A stretch of 43,187 bases of DNA from Chloroflexota bacterium (GCA_009839925.1 VXOS01000006.1:1-43187), one strand, 5' to 3'. Numbered from the stretch's first letter, positions 31,540-40,596 are shown. Numbers and translations are program-made. Notes: generated by a model from the sequence alone, not told the origin.

Positions 31540-31805
31540 GCCTCAGCCAGTTCTCGCGCAGTCTGCTCGGCCTTGTCGTCCTTGGCGTCATGGACGGCCT
31601 GGTCAAGGTCTATGGAGTCCGCCACTGGCTTCACGGAGCCGTAAGCCGACTCCAGGCTGAACGAGGCCGCGGCAAGGCGGACCTCGCCGTCGTCTTCGAT
31701 CGTGAACGCGACCTTGTCCCTGGGCTTCAGGCCGAGGAGCCGCCGCACCTCGGCGGGGATGGTGACCTGGTTGCGCTGTGTGGTCGTCGCCGAGATCTCT
31801 CTCAC
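31536..31805 (-). CDS. AbrB/MazE-like (SpoVT-AbrB) antitoxin
   Basis: GTG start; MREISATTTQRNQVTIPAEVRRLLGLKPRDKVAFTIEDDGEVRL; ends overlapping the PIN gene. Confidence 0.88.
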   Translation of the reverse strand: MREISATTTQRNQVTIPAEVRRLLGLKPRDKVAFTIEDDGEVRLAAASFSLESAYGSVKPVADSIDLDQAVHDAKDDKAEQTARELAEA

Positions 31806-31831
31806 TTGGTCCCCAATGTTCCTGTGCCCTT

Positions 31832-31857
31832 ACAATGTAGCTGTACGTTGCCATTGT
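31832..31857. promoter_or_regulatory. Operator-like inverted repeat upstream of AbrB/PIN pair
   Basis: ACAATG 31832-31837 and CATTGT 31852-31857, 14-nt spacer, 27 nt upstream of the antitoxin start in an AT-rich patch. Confidence 0.4.
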
Positions 31858-32030
31858 TACACCACTATACCAAGGCTATTCCAGTTCCTCAACGGACGCC
31901 TCCGCCGCAAACGACCAGCGCCCCACCCCTCGCCTGCAACCGGCGCTCTGGTAGGCTGGCGTCCCGCGCCGCGGCCACCGAGGCCGGCGAGCGACACACC
32001 CGGCAACACGACAGACGGAGAGGGCAACAG

Positions 32031-33326
32031 ATGACGACCACCGAGCGGCGCTACCCGAAGATCACCGATGAGGGCGTCGCGGCGATGCGCGCGCGCGTCG
32101 GCATTCCCGCGAAGCGCGACGACCGCGGCAAGTACACCCAGATCAACGCCGACGCCGCTCGCGGCTACTCGATCGCCACCGGCGACCTCAACCCGCTCTA
32201 CGTCGACGCCGACCACGCCCGCGCAAGCCGCTGGGGCGACACCGTCGCGCCTCCCGGCATCCTGCTCGCCACCGGCGAGCCGGAGGGCCGCGACATCACT
32301 CCCGAGGAGCGCGAGGCCGGCCGTGGCGGCGCCCTGCCCGGCGTCCACGGCATGTTCGCCGGCCGCGACTTCGAGTGGTACGCGCCCATGCTCGCCGGCG
32401 ACACCATCCACAAGGTCACCTACGAAGCCGGCTTCTACGAGAAGGACGGCAAGTTCACCGGCAGCCGCCAGATCCTGCAGATGGTCGAGACGCTGTTCCG
32501 CAACCAGCGCCACGAGGTCGTCGCGAAGATGCTCGGCTGGCGCATGCGCACCGAGCGCGACGCCGCGCGCGAGCGCAAGTCCGTCTTCCGCGAGTCCCGC
32601 GTCTGGAGCGACGAGGAGCTGGCCGAGATCGACGAGGCCTACGCGCGCGAGACCTGGCGCGGACCGGAGCCCCGCTACTGGGAGGACGTGCAGATCGGCG
32701 ACAGCCTCGGCGAGATGGTGCGCGGCCCCTTCCGCGTCACCGACGGCGTCGCCTGGGAGATGGGCTGGGGCGGCCCCTACGCGCGCACCGGCAAGTCCGA
32801 TCACGCCTTCCGCATGCGCCACCCCGGCGCCTACACGCAGGACCCGCGAGGCGTCTGGGACGTCGTCGAGCGCGTCCACTGGGACGACGACTTCGCACGC
32901 GAGATCGGCGTGCCTGCCGCCTACGACTACGGTGCGCAGCGCGTCGGCTGGACCTGCAACTTCCTCACCAACTGGATGGGCGACGACGCCTGGCTGAAGC
33001 GCATGTGGGTCCAGATCCGCAAGTTCAACATCCTCGGCGACCTCCAGACCTTCACCGGCGAGGTGATCGACAAGCGCATCGAGGACGGCGAGTACCAGGT
33101 CGTCTGCGACTTCCAGGCGATCAACCAGCTCAACGAGATCACCACGCCGGGCCAGGCGATCATCCTGCTGCCCTCGCGCGAGACCGGGAACCCGCAGCTG
33201 CCGACCGGCAACCAGCCGCCCTACCCGACGTGGGAAGGCGACAAGAAGGTCGTGCCCGTCGGTCCCTCGCCGTTCCAGCCGGTTTCGTCGACGCATGGCT
33301 TCCGCATGGTCGGGCTGCAGGAGTAG
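32031..33326 (+). CDS. MaoC/FAS1-like dehydratase domain protein
   Basis: Start MTTTERRYPKITDEGVAAMRARVG with SD; YSIATGDLNPLYVDADHARASRWGDTVAPPGILLATGE is a hot-dog MaoC/FAS1_DH signature. Confidence 0.82.
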   Translation: MTTTERRYPKITDEGVAAMRARVGIPAKRDDRGKYTQINADAARGYSIATGDLNPLYVDADHARASRWGDTVAPPGILLATGEPEGRDITPEEREAGRGGALPGVHGMFAGRDFEWYAPMLAGDTIHKVTYEAGFYEKDGKFTGSRQILQMVETLFRNQRHEVVAKMLGWRMRTERDAARERKSVFRESRVWSDEELAEIDEAYARETWRGPEPRYWEDVQIGDSLGEMVRGPFRVTDGVAWEMGWGGPYARTGKSDHAFRMRHPGAYTQDPRGVWDVVERVHWDDDFAREIGVPAAYDYGAQRVGWTCNFLTNWMGDDAWLKRMWVQIRKFNILGDLQTFTGEVIDKRIEDGEYQVVCDFQAINQLNEITTPGQAIILLPSRETGNPQLPTGNQPPYPTWEGDKKVVPVGPSPFQPVSSTHGFRMVGLQE

Positions 33327-33336
33327 GAGCCGGGGC

Positions 33337-35817
33337 GTGAGCGAGCAGCTCGTCCCCGCGCCCGCCCTCCTCGAGGGCGTCACCGCCGTCGAGTACGGCG
33401 AGAGCGCCGCGATCGGCTTCGCCGGGCGGCTGCTTGCCGACCTCGGCGCGACGGTCACCAACATCGAGCCGCCCGGGGGCGATCGCACCCGCTTCGAGGG
33501 CTACAGCGCCCCGGGCGCGGAAGCTTCCGCGCTCTTCGCCTACGCCAACGCCGGCAAGCGCAGCGTCGTCGTCGACGAGACGACGGCGGAGGGGCGGGAC
33601 GAGCTGGCGCGGCTGCTGGCGAGCGCCGAGATCGTGATCGACGCGCACGCGGCGAGCCACTGGCGCGAGCTGGGGCTGGACTTCGACGCGCTGCCGGGCA
33701 GCGGGCGCTGCCGCCTCGCGGTCTCCGTGACGCCGTTCGGGCGCTTCGGCGAGCGCGCCGAGTGGGCGGCCACGCACCTCACCGCGCACCACACGGGCGG
33801 CGAGTCCTACGCCTTCCCCGGCGGCCTCAGCTGGCTGCGCTACCCGGACCGCGAGCCGGTGCGCGTGCCCGGCCGCGTCGCCGAGTTCGACGCGGGCACG
33901 GCGGCCGGCCTCACGATGCTCGGCTGGCTCGCCGGCGACCGCGAGCCGGCCGTGGTGGAGCTGAGCTGGCAGGAAGCGGCGATCGCGCTGAGCCGCCAGG
34001 ACATCGTGAAGTGGCCCAACGACGGCTTCATCGACAACCGCGCGACACGCCAGATCCCCGTGCTCGGCCTCGTCGAGTGCCGCGACGGCTGGGTGGAGAT
34101 CTACCCGTCCGAGCAGCACATGTGGGAGCGCCTCGTCCTCGCCGTCGGCGACCCGGAGTGGGCGCACACGCTCGGCGAGACCGCCGACGACCGCATCAAG
34201 CACACCGGCGAGCTCAACGACCTCTTCGCCGTCTGGCTCAAGGAGCGCACCAAGGCCGAGGTCTACGAGGCCCTGCGCAAGCACGGCGTGCCCGGCGGAC
34301 CGGTGCGCACGATGCAGGACATCTACGAGTCCGATCAGATGCGCTTCCGTGACTTCTTCCACGGCGTCGCCTACCCCGACGACGAGCCTCGGGACGTGCC
34401 CGGCCACCCCTACATCGTGCGCGAGGCGCACGGCGGGGCCGACGACCGCGCCTGGCGGCCGGGTCCGCGTGGCGCGGCGGCGCCCCGGCTCGGCGCGGAC
34501 ACCGCCGAGACGCTTGCGGCCCTCGACGGCGAACGCGCTCCGGCGGTCCGCTCCGGCGTACCCGCGCCCGAGCAGACCGAAACCCCGGCGCGGCCGATCG
34601 ACTGGCTCAAGGGCAAGCGCATCGTCGACCTCACCTGGTACCAGGCGGGGCCCTACGGAAACATGATCCTCGCCTCGCTCGGCGCCGAGGTCGTGAAGGT
34701 CGAGAGCCTCGGCCGCACCGACCCGTTCCGCAAGGCGCGCCGCCTCAAGACCGTCATGCTCGACGAGTTGAAGCACGGCGACTGGGTCGACACCGGCTAC
34801 CGCTTCAACGAGGTCAACATGGGCAAGCAGAGCGTCCAGGTGGACCTCGCCCACGAGCGCGGGCGCGAGATCGTGCGCGAGCTGGTCGCCGGCGCGGACG
34901 TGATCATCGAGAGCTTCCGGCCGGGCGCGGTGACGCGCCTCGGCCTCGGCTTCGACCGGCTGATCGAGGTCAACCCGCGCATCGTCATGCTTTCGCTCTC
35001 GGCCAACGGCGAGACGGGGCCGGACGGGCACATGCCCGGCTACGCCGCCGTCTTCGGCGCGACCTCCGGCATGTCCGGCCTCAGCGGCTACGACGTGAGC
35101 ACCCCGAGCGAGTACCGCGGCCCGCTCGACCAGCGCGTCGGCACCTCGGTCGCCCTCGCGGCGATCGTCGGGCTGATGGCGCGCGACCACTCGGACAGCG
35201 CCGTGCTGATCGACTTCGCCGCCTCCGAGGTGGGGACGACGCTGGTCGGCGACCAGCTCATGGAGTGGCAGCTGCGGGGGACGGTCGACGAGCCGATGGG
35301 CAACCACCACCCGGTGCTCGCGCCGCACAACTCCTACGAGTGCGAGGACAGCGATCGGCCGGGCTGGGTGGTGCTCGCCGTCGAGCATGACGAGCAGTGG
35401 CGGCGGCTCGCCGCGCACATCGGCGACTGGCGGCTCGACGCCAGCTGGGACCAGCAGGCGCGCAAGGCGCAGGAGCCCGCGATCGACGCGGCGATCGCCG
35501 ACTGGGCGCGCGGCCGCAAGCGCGAGGAGCTGGTCGCCGAGCTGCAGTCGCTCGGCGTCGCGGCCTCGCCGAGCATGAACGTGCGCGACCTCTACGAAGA
35601 CGCGCACGTCCGCCAGCGCGGCATGTGGACCCGCGTCGACCACGCCCGCCTCGGCGACATCGAGGTGCTCTCGATGCCCTGGCTCGTCAACGGCGCGCGC
35701 CCGGTGATGCACCCGGCACCGGCGCTCGGCCAACACAACGACTACGTCTACCGCGAGATCCTCGGCCTCAGCGCGGAGGAGCAGGCCACCCTCGCCGCCT
35801 CCGGGGTGGCGTACTAG
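33337..35817 (+). CDS. Two-domain CaiB/BaiF family CoA-transferase
   Basis: GTG start; two repeats (GRLLADLGATVTNIEPPGGDRTRF and RIVDLTWYQAGPYGNMILASLGAEVVKVESLGRTDPFR), ADVIIESFRPGAVTRLGLGFDRL. Confidence 0.88.
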   Translation: MSEQLVPAPALLEGVTAVEYGESAAIGFAGRLLADLGATVTNIEPPGGDRTRFEGYSAPGAEASALFAYANAGKRSVVVDETTAEGRDELARLLASAEIVIDAHAASHWRELGLDFDALPGSGRCRLAVSVTPFGRFGERAEWAATHLTAHHTGGESYAFPGGLSWLRYPDREPVRVPGRVAEFDAGTAAGLTMLGWLAGDREPAVVELSWQEAAIALSRQDIVKWPNDGFIDNRATRQIPVLGLVECRDGWVEIYPSEQHMWERLVLAVGDPEWAHTLGETADDRIKHTGELNDLFAVWLKERTKAEVYEALRKHGVPGGPVRTMQDIYESDQMRFRDFFHGVAYPDDEPRDVPGHPYIVREAHGGADDRAWRPGPRGAAAPRLGADTAETLAALDGERAPAVRSGVPAPEQTETPARPIDWLKGKRIVDLTWYQAGPYGNMILASLGAEVVKVESLGRTDPFRKARRLKTVMLDELKHGDWVDTGYRFNEVNMGKQSVQVDLAHERGREIVRELVAGADVIIESFRPGAVTRLGLGFDRLIEVNPRIVMLSLSANGETGPDGHMPGYAAVFGATSGMSGLSGYDVSTPSEYRGPLDQRVGTSVALAAIVGLMARDHSDSAVLIDFAASEVGTTLVGDQLMEWQLRGTVDEPMGNHHPVLAPHNSYECEDSDRPGWVVLAVEHDEQWRRLAAHIGDWRLDASWDQQARKAQEPAIDAAIADWARGRKREELVAELQSLGVAASPSMNVRDLYEDAHVRQRGMWTRVDHARLGDIEVLSMPWLVNGARPVMHPAPALGQHNDYVYREILGLSAEEQATLAASGVAY

Positions 35818-35855
35818 GGGCTGACTGCATAGCCCCGCTGGACTATGGCCGGGGC
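35817..35855 (+). terminator. Two mutually exclusive short hairpins after the CoA-transferase stop
   Basis: GGGGCT 35817-35822 pairs with AGCCCC 35831-35836; GCCCCG 35832-35837 alternatively pairs with CGGGGC 35850-35855. Confidence 0.3.
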
Positions 35856-35873
35856 CGCCTATACCTTGGACCG

Positions 35874-35966
35874 CGCTCGGCACGAGCAAGTCACGGAAGC
35901 CGATTCTGAGCCGGGGGCCCGCGCGCCTCCCTGCGGCTCGACTTCCGTGTCCTCTCGTGCCGAGCG
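35874..35966. repeat. Long imperfect hairpin / inverted repeat
   Basis: Outer arms CGCTCGGCACGAG (35874-35886) and CTCGTGCCGAGCG (35954-35966), 13/13; inner arms CACGGAAG (35892-35899) and CTTCCGTG (35942-35949), 8/8. Confidence 0.7.
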
Positions 35967-35998
35967 GGCCAGCCGGTCTGCCGTAGGGGGGCATCAGC

Positions 35999-36436
35999 AT
36001 GCGGAAGTTTCTCAAGTGGATCGCGATCGGCTTCGGCGGGCTGGTTGTCCTCGCCATCGTCCTCGCCGCAGTCTCGCCGCCGCCTGAGGACTCGCCGCCC
36101 GCTCAGGGCGCGCAGCCCACTGTAGCGCCGACCTCGAAACCGACCCCGAGGCCAACGCCGCGTCGCACGCCAACGCCTACGGTCGAGGACTGCTTCAACG
36201 CGTGGGACGGCAACCTAGACGCGCTGGAGGATCTGGTGCGCCCGCTGCTCAACGACGAGGGCTCGATGCAGACGCACGAGACGCGCTTCAGCTCCGAGCC
36301 CGACGCGGCTGGCTATCACAGCGTGCGGATGGAGTACAGCGCGCACAACGCCTTCGGGGCGCGGATCAAGACCTACGCCTACGGGCGCGTCCACTGGCGG
36401 ACGTGCCACGTGGTCCTCGTCGATCCAGGCTTCTGA
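35999..36436 (+). CDS. Membrane-anchored hypothetical protein with Pro/Thr-rich linker
   Basis: N-terminal TM MRKFLKWIAIGFGGLVVLAIVLAAV, linker PTVAPTSKPTPRPTPRRTPTPT, C-terminal domain with two Cys. Confidence 0.72.
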   Translation: MRKFLKWIAIGFGGLVVLAIVLAAVSPPPEDSPPAQGAQPTVAPTSKPTPRPTPRRTPTPTVEDCFNAWDGNLDALEDLVRPLLNDEGSMQTHETRFSSEPDAAGYHSVRMEYSAHNAFGARIKTYAYGRVHWRTCHVVLVDPGF

Positions 36437-36488
36437 GCCACCGCAGGGGTCGTACGCCTTGTCCGCGATCAGCCCCTAGGCTCCTGGC

Positions 36489-36698
36489 ATGAGGAACACA
36501 CCGCGCGACGAGGACGGCTACCTGCGCGCCATCGCCGCGACGCTGACGGAGTGGAACTCGCCCGAGGACGAGGACGCCTGGGGCGATGAAGCGCTGGATG
36601 AGCAGCGCTCAGCATCGGAGCAGGAGCCTGCGCCGAGCGGGAACCTCGCGCCCCTCGGTGTCGATCCGGAGCTGCCGGGCCGCAGGCCGCCACAGTAG
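36489..36698 (+). CDS. Small acidic hypothetical protein
   Basis: 69 aa MRNTPRDEDGYLRAIAATLTEWNSPEDEDAWGDEALDEQ...; TAGGCT box ends 6 nt before the ATG. Confidence 0.45.
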   Translation: MRNTPRDEDGYLRAIAATLTEWNSPEDEDAWGDEALDEQRSASEQEPAPSGNLAPLGVDPELPGRRPPQ

Positions 36699-36729
36699 GC
36701 CCGCCTGCAAGACGCTCGCGCCCTCGCCA

Positions 36730-37362
36730 TCAATCCTTCGTTCGGGTGCCCTCCGGTTGCATCTCGTACGGACTGAACGTGTAGACGTGAACGTTATCGT
36801 CGCGCTCTTCCTGCATGTGGACCAAGAACATGTTCGGATTGTCGAGAACACGCACGGTGTGTGAGTTGAGCAGATTGATGATCTGGTCCATCCACTGATG
36901 CGCCATCGACATGTGCTCGTCGTAGTCGACCGGGCTCGCCAACGGATTGCTAGCGTGCAGTATCCCTCCCAAGCGACCGTACACCTCCCCAAAGGCGTCC
37001 TCTGTCAGGAAGTCGCCGGCGCGGTCCTTGATCTCCGACTTGACGATGCCTTCTCCGGGGATCTCGACAACTGGCCTCGGATAGAAGTCAGGGTTTATCC
37101 TTCCCAACTCCTTGAGTATGTCCCCGGCGTTCCAAGCGCTCCTCAAGGCACGCAGCGACTTCGACCAGCGATCTTTGTTCGCCACCAGAGAACCGAGGGC
37201 GACGAGTTCGAGAATCATGCGTATCTGCAAACACGCGGACTCAACCGCAGTCGGCTTGTAGAGTGCCCGCTGTGGCTCCCGCAGGAATAGCTGCGCCACG
37301 TCCGTGCGCCGCTTTACCTCCATCATCAGTTCCGTGTACTTGTCAATGTCTAGATCGGACAT
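36730..37362 (-). CDS. Hypothetical protein, lower-GC accessory gene
   Basis: 210 aa MSDLDIDKYTELMMEVKRRTDVAQLFLREPQRALYKPTAVESACLQIRMILELVALGSLVANKDR...; balanced composition and the only plausible ORF here. Confidence 0.72.
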   Translation of the reverse strand: MSDLDIDKYTELMMEVKRRTDVAQLFLREPQRALYKPTAVESACLQIRMILELVALGSLVANKDRWSKSLRALRSAWNAGDILKELGRINPDFYPRPVVEIPGEGIVKSEIKDRAGDFLTEDAFGEVYGRLGGILHASNPLASPVDYDEHMSMAHQWMDQIINLLNSHTVRVLDNPNMFLVHMQEERDDNVHVYTFSPYEMQPEGTRTKD

Positions 37363-37422
37363 CCTGGACTTCCCTCAACCATCGCTTCGAGACGACGCTG
37401 TCTCACGACCAACTGATCAAGT

Positions 37423-38385
37423 CTACCGCCCCGTCACGTCCGGCGCGCTGCGGATGCGCTCGATGTAGTCCGCCAGGCCGGTCTCGATGGTGTAGCGGGG
37501 GGCAAAGCCCAGCTCCTCGCGGATCAGGGTGTTGTCCATCAGCTGGCCGACGTGCGCCGGGCGCTCGCTGACCTCGATGCGGGCGTCCGGGAGGAGACGG
37601 CGCAGCTCGGCGGTGTAGTCGCCGATCGGGCGCTGCTCGGCGCGCATGTTGTAGGCGCGGTGCGGCGGGTTCACGGCCATGACAGCCAGCCACCACGCCT
37701 CTGCCGCGTCGGCGGCGTAGCACCAGTCCGCCAGCTGCGAGCCCGGCGGCATCGTGATCGGCTCGCCGCGCACCGCCAGCTCGGTCAGCGCCATGTAGTG
37801 CGGCAGATCGCGCACGTGCACCAGCCCCGAGGCGAACGATCCTCGCCAGGCCCGCCCCAGCCCGAACACGGAGCAGGGCCGCAGGCTCACGATCTCCATG
37901 CCGTGCTCGTCGTTGTACACGTCGGCCAGGTGCTCGCTCCACAGCTTGCAGGCCCCGTAGAGGCTGTCCGGCCGCTTCGGGTCGTCCTCGTGCAGCGAGG
38001 TGGACTCGTGCGGGCCGTAGACGGCGAGCGAGCTGGCGTTGACGACGCGCACGATGCCGTGCAGCCGCGCCGTCTCGAAGACGTTCGCCGTGCCCATCGT
38101 CTGCACCCGTGCGTAGGGCACGATCTTCTCGGGCTCCGGTCCGCCCACCCCGAAGGCGAGGTGCACCACCCGCTCGACGCGATGGCGGTCCAGCGCCGCC
38201 AGCAGCTCCTGCGGCTCCAGCACGTCGCCCTCGACAACGCTGACGCGGTCCTCGATGCCCTGCAGCTTGCGCGGGTCCGGGTAGCGGTCGAAGAGCACGA
38301 CGTCCTCGACGCCCTTCTCGAGCAGCAGGTGGCGCGCGAGGTAGGAGCCCAGGAAGCCGGTCCCGCCGGTGATCATGATCGACAT
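37423..38385 (-). CDS. NAD-dependent epimerase/dehydratase (extended SDR)
   Basis: ITGGTGFLGSYLARHLL, VVHLAFGVGG, NASSLAVYGPH...SLYGACKLWSE (YxxxK). Confidence 0.9.
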   Translation of the reverse strand: MSIMITGGTGFLGSYLARHLLLEKGVEDVVLFDRYPDPRKLQGIEDRVSVVEGDVLEPQELLAALDRHRVERVVHLAFGVGGPEPEKIVPYARVQTMGTANVFETARLHGIVRVVNASSLAVYGPHESTSLHEDDPKRPDSLYGACKLWSEHLADVYNDEHGMEIVSLRPCSVFGLGRAWRGSFASGLVHVRDLPHYMALTELAVRGEPITMPPGSQLADWCYAADAAEAWWLAVMAVNPPHRAYNMRAEQRPIGDYTAELRRLLPDARIEVSERPAHVGQLMDNTLIREELGFAPRYTIETGLADYIERIRSAPDVTGR

Positions 38386-38501
38386 CGCGCACCTCCGCTC
38401 CGGGCCGTCTCGTCACTAGCCTGCGAGGCGCTAAGATACCGGCGCGCCGCGCCACACGCCGCGCGGCGCCCTCGCTGCCCGACGCAACCGCTGGAGGAAC
38501 G

Positions 38502-39728
38502 ATGGACTGGGAAGACACGACCGAGCAGGCCGCGTTCCGCGCCGAGGTGCGCCAGCTGATCGACGAGCGCCTCCCCGAGTGGTACCGCGAGCGCACGCGC
38601 CTCGGCATCGAGCACGGCCCCGAGGGCGGCTGGGTCGCGGATCGCGCCTCCGGCGAGCCGGAGCGCGTGGCCGCGGCCACCGAGTGGACCGAGGCGCTCG
38701 CCGAGCGCGGCTGGTTCGCGCCGCACTGGCCGGAGGAGTACGGCGGCGGCGGCCTCAGCTCGATGGAGCAGTTCATCTTCAAGCAGGAGGTCGCCGAGGC
38801 GGCAGCGCCCGACGTCGGCGGGCAGGGCGTCAGCATGCTCGGCCCGACGATCATCGTGCACGGTTCCGAGGAGCAGAAGTCGGCCTACCTGCCCGGCATC
38901 CTCAGCGGCGAGTTCCTCTGGGCGCAGGGCTACTCCGAGCCGGGCGCCGGCTCCGACCTCGCCTCGCTCGCCACGCGCGCCGTGCGCGACGGCGACGAGT
39001 TCGTGATCAACGGGCAGAAGATCTGGACCTCCAACGCACACCACGCCGACGCGCTGTTCGCGCTCGTGCGCACCGACCCGGACGCGCCGAAGCACCGAGG
39101 CATCAGCTTCATGCTGATCGACGACATCCACACGCCGGGCCTCAGCGTGCGGCCGCTGATCAACATGGCCTGGGAGCACGGCTTCAACGAGACCTTCTTC
39201 GAGAACGTGCGCGTCCCCGCCAGCAACGTCCTCGGCGAGGAGAACCGCGGCTGGTACGTCGGCATGACGCTGCTGGACTTCGAGCGCTCGAACATCTCAG
39301 AGGCCGTGCGCATCCGCCGCTACATCCGCCGCCTGGTGCGCGACGCCACCTCGGGCCCGGCCAGCGCCTACGCGCGCCGCGTCGGCACGCTGCGCCACGA
39401 GGTCGCCGACCGCTTCATCGAGACGGAGGTCTGCCAGAACTTCTCGTTCCGCGTGATCTCGATCCAGAACGCGGGGATGATCCCGAACTACGAGGCCTCG
39501 ACCTCGCGCATGTTCATGGTCGAGCTGGACCAGCGCACGGCGCGCACCGGGGCGAAGGTGTTCGGGCTCTACTCGAACCTCTGGGATCCCGAGGACGAGC
39601 GAACGCCCTCGATGGGCCTGTTCACGCTGCGCTACGTGACGACGATCTCGCGCACGATCGCCGGCGGCTCGTCGGAGATCCAGCGCACGATCATCGCCAC
39701 GCGCGGCCTCGGCCTGCCGCGCAGCTAG
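38502..39728 (+). CDS. Acyl-CoA dehydrogenase
   Basis: WAQGYSEPGAGSDLASLATRAVRDGDEFVINGQKIWTSNAHHAD; C-terminal IAGGSSEIQRTIIATRGLGLPR. Confidence 0.93.
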   Translation: MDWEDTTEQAAFRAEVRQLIDERLPEWYRERTRLGIEHGPEGGWVADRASGEPERVAAATEWTEALAERGWFAPHWPEEYGGGGLSSMEQFIFKQEVAEAAAPDVGGQGVSMLGPTIIVHGSEEQKSAYLPGILSGEFLWAQGYSEPGAGSDLASLATRAVRDGDEFVINGQKIWTSNAHHADALFALVRTDPDAPKHRGISFMLIDDIHTPGLSVRPLINMAWEHGFNETFFENVRVPASNVLGEENRGWYVGMTLLDFERSNISEAVRIRRYIRRLVRDATSGPASAYARRVGTLRHEVADRFIETEVCQNFSFRVISIQNAGMIPNYEASTSRMFMVELDQRTARTGAKVFGLYSNLWDPEDERTPSMGLFTLRYVTTISRTIAGGSSEIQRTIIATRGLGLPRS

Positions 39729-39735
39729 GAGGCGC

Positions 39736-40596
39736 ATGCCGTTCGTCGAGCGCCCCGATGGCGCACGCATCCACTACCAGACCTGGGGGCCGGAGGACGG
39801 CGCCACGCCGCTGCTGCTGATCGCGCCGGGCGGGGTGCGCTCCGAGATCGGCTTCTGGCACCGCGGCGAGATCGACCCGACGCGTGAGTTCGCGGACGAG
39901 CGCATGGTGATCGGCATGGACCAGCGCCACGCCGGGGAGAGCTGGGACGCACCGCTCGAGTTCTCCTACGAGCTCGCACTCGGCGACCAGCTCGCCGTCC
40001 TCGACGCGCTCGGCGTCGAGCGCGCGCACGTGATGGGCGGCTGCATCGGCGTCGCCTACCTGCTGCGCATGGTCCGCGATGCGCCCGAGCGCGTCGCCTC
40101 GGGGATCGGGCAGAACCCGGTGGGCATCGACCACACGAACTCGCGCGAGACGTTCATGGACATGTTCCGCCCGACGGTCGCACTCGCGCGCGCCGAGGGC
40201 ATGGCGGCCGTGGTCGCGAGCGCCCTCGAGGATCCGCAGTTCGTCACCAACAACGACGGCGGGCCGTTCTCCCGCCGCATCGAGGCCGACCCCGGCTTCC
40301 GCGACGCGCTCACGGCGATGCCGCCCGAGGACTACGTCGCGACGGTCGAGCGGGTCGGCGACGCCTACTGGCCGGACGACCCGCCTTACTTCACGGTCCG
40401 CGAGGAGTGGCTGCGCGGCTGCCCGGCGCCGCTGCTGATCCTGCCCGGCAGCGACCCGTTCCACCCCACCTCGATCGCCGAGCGGATCTGCGACGAGGCC
40501 CCCCACGCCCATTGCCTCGCCGTCGACTGCCGCGCCCCGGCCAACCTCCCGGCCACCCTCGAGGAGATCCGCGCCTTCCTCCGCGCGCACTCGTAG
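39736..40596 (+). CDS. Alpha/beta hydrolase with Cys at nucleophile elbow
   Basis: MPFVERPDGARIHYQTWGPEDGATPLLLIAPGG...MDQRHAGESWDAP...HVMGGCIGVAYLLRM; C-terminal PLLILPGSDPFHPTSIAERICDEAPHAH. Confidence 0.85.
   Translation: MPFVERPDGARIHYQTWGPEDGATPLLLIAPGGVRSEIGFWHRGEIDPTREFADERMVIGMDQRHAGESWDAPLEFSYELALGDQLAVLDALGVERAHVMGGCIGVAYLLRMVRDAPERVASGIGQNPVGIDHTNSRETFMDMFRPTVALARAEGMAAVVASALEDPQFVTNNDGGPFSRRIEADPGFRDALTAMPPEDYVATVERVGDAYWPDDPPYFTVREEWLRGCPAPLLILPGSDPFHPTSIAERICDEAPHAHCLAVDCRAPANLPATLEEIRAFLRAHS

Noticed and set aside
33160-36057. 965-aa minus-strand ORF antisense to the CaiB/BaiF gene
   Set aside because: Low-complexity, no recognisable domain; the plus strand encodes the transferase.
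36586-36864. 92-aa plus ORF overlapping the small acidic ORF and the lower-GC gene
   Set aside because: Ser/Arg-rich, no domain; antisense to the better-supported gene at 36730-37362.
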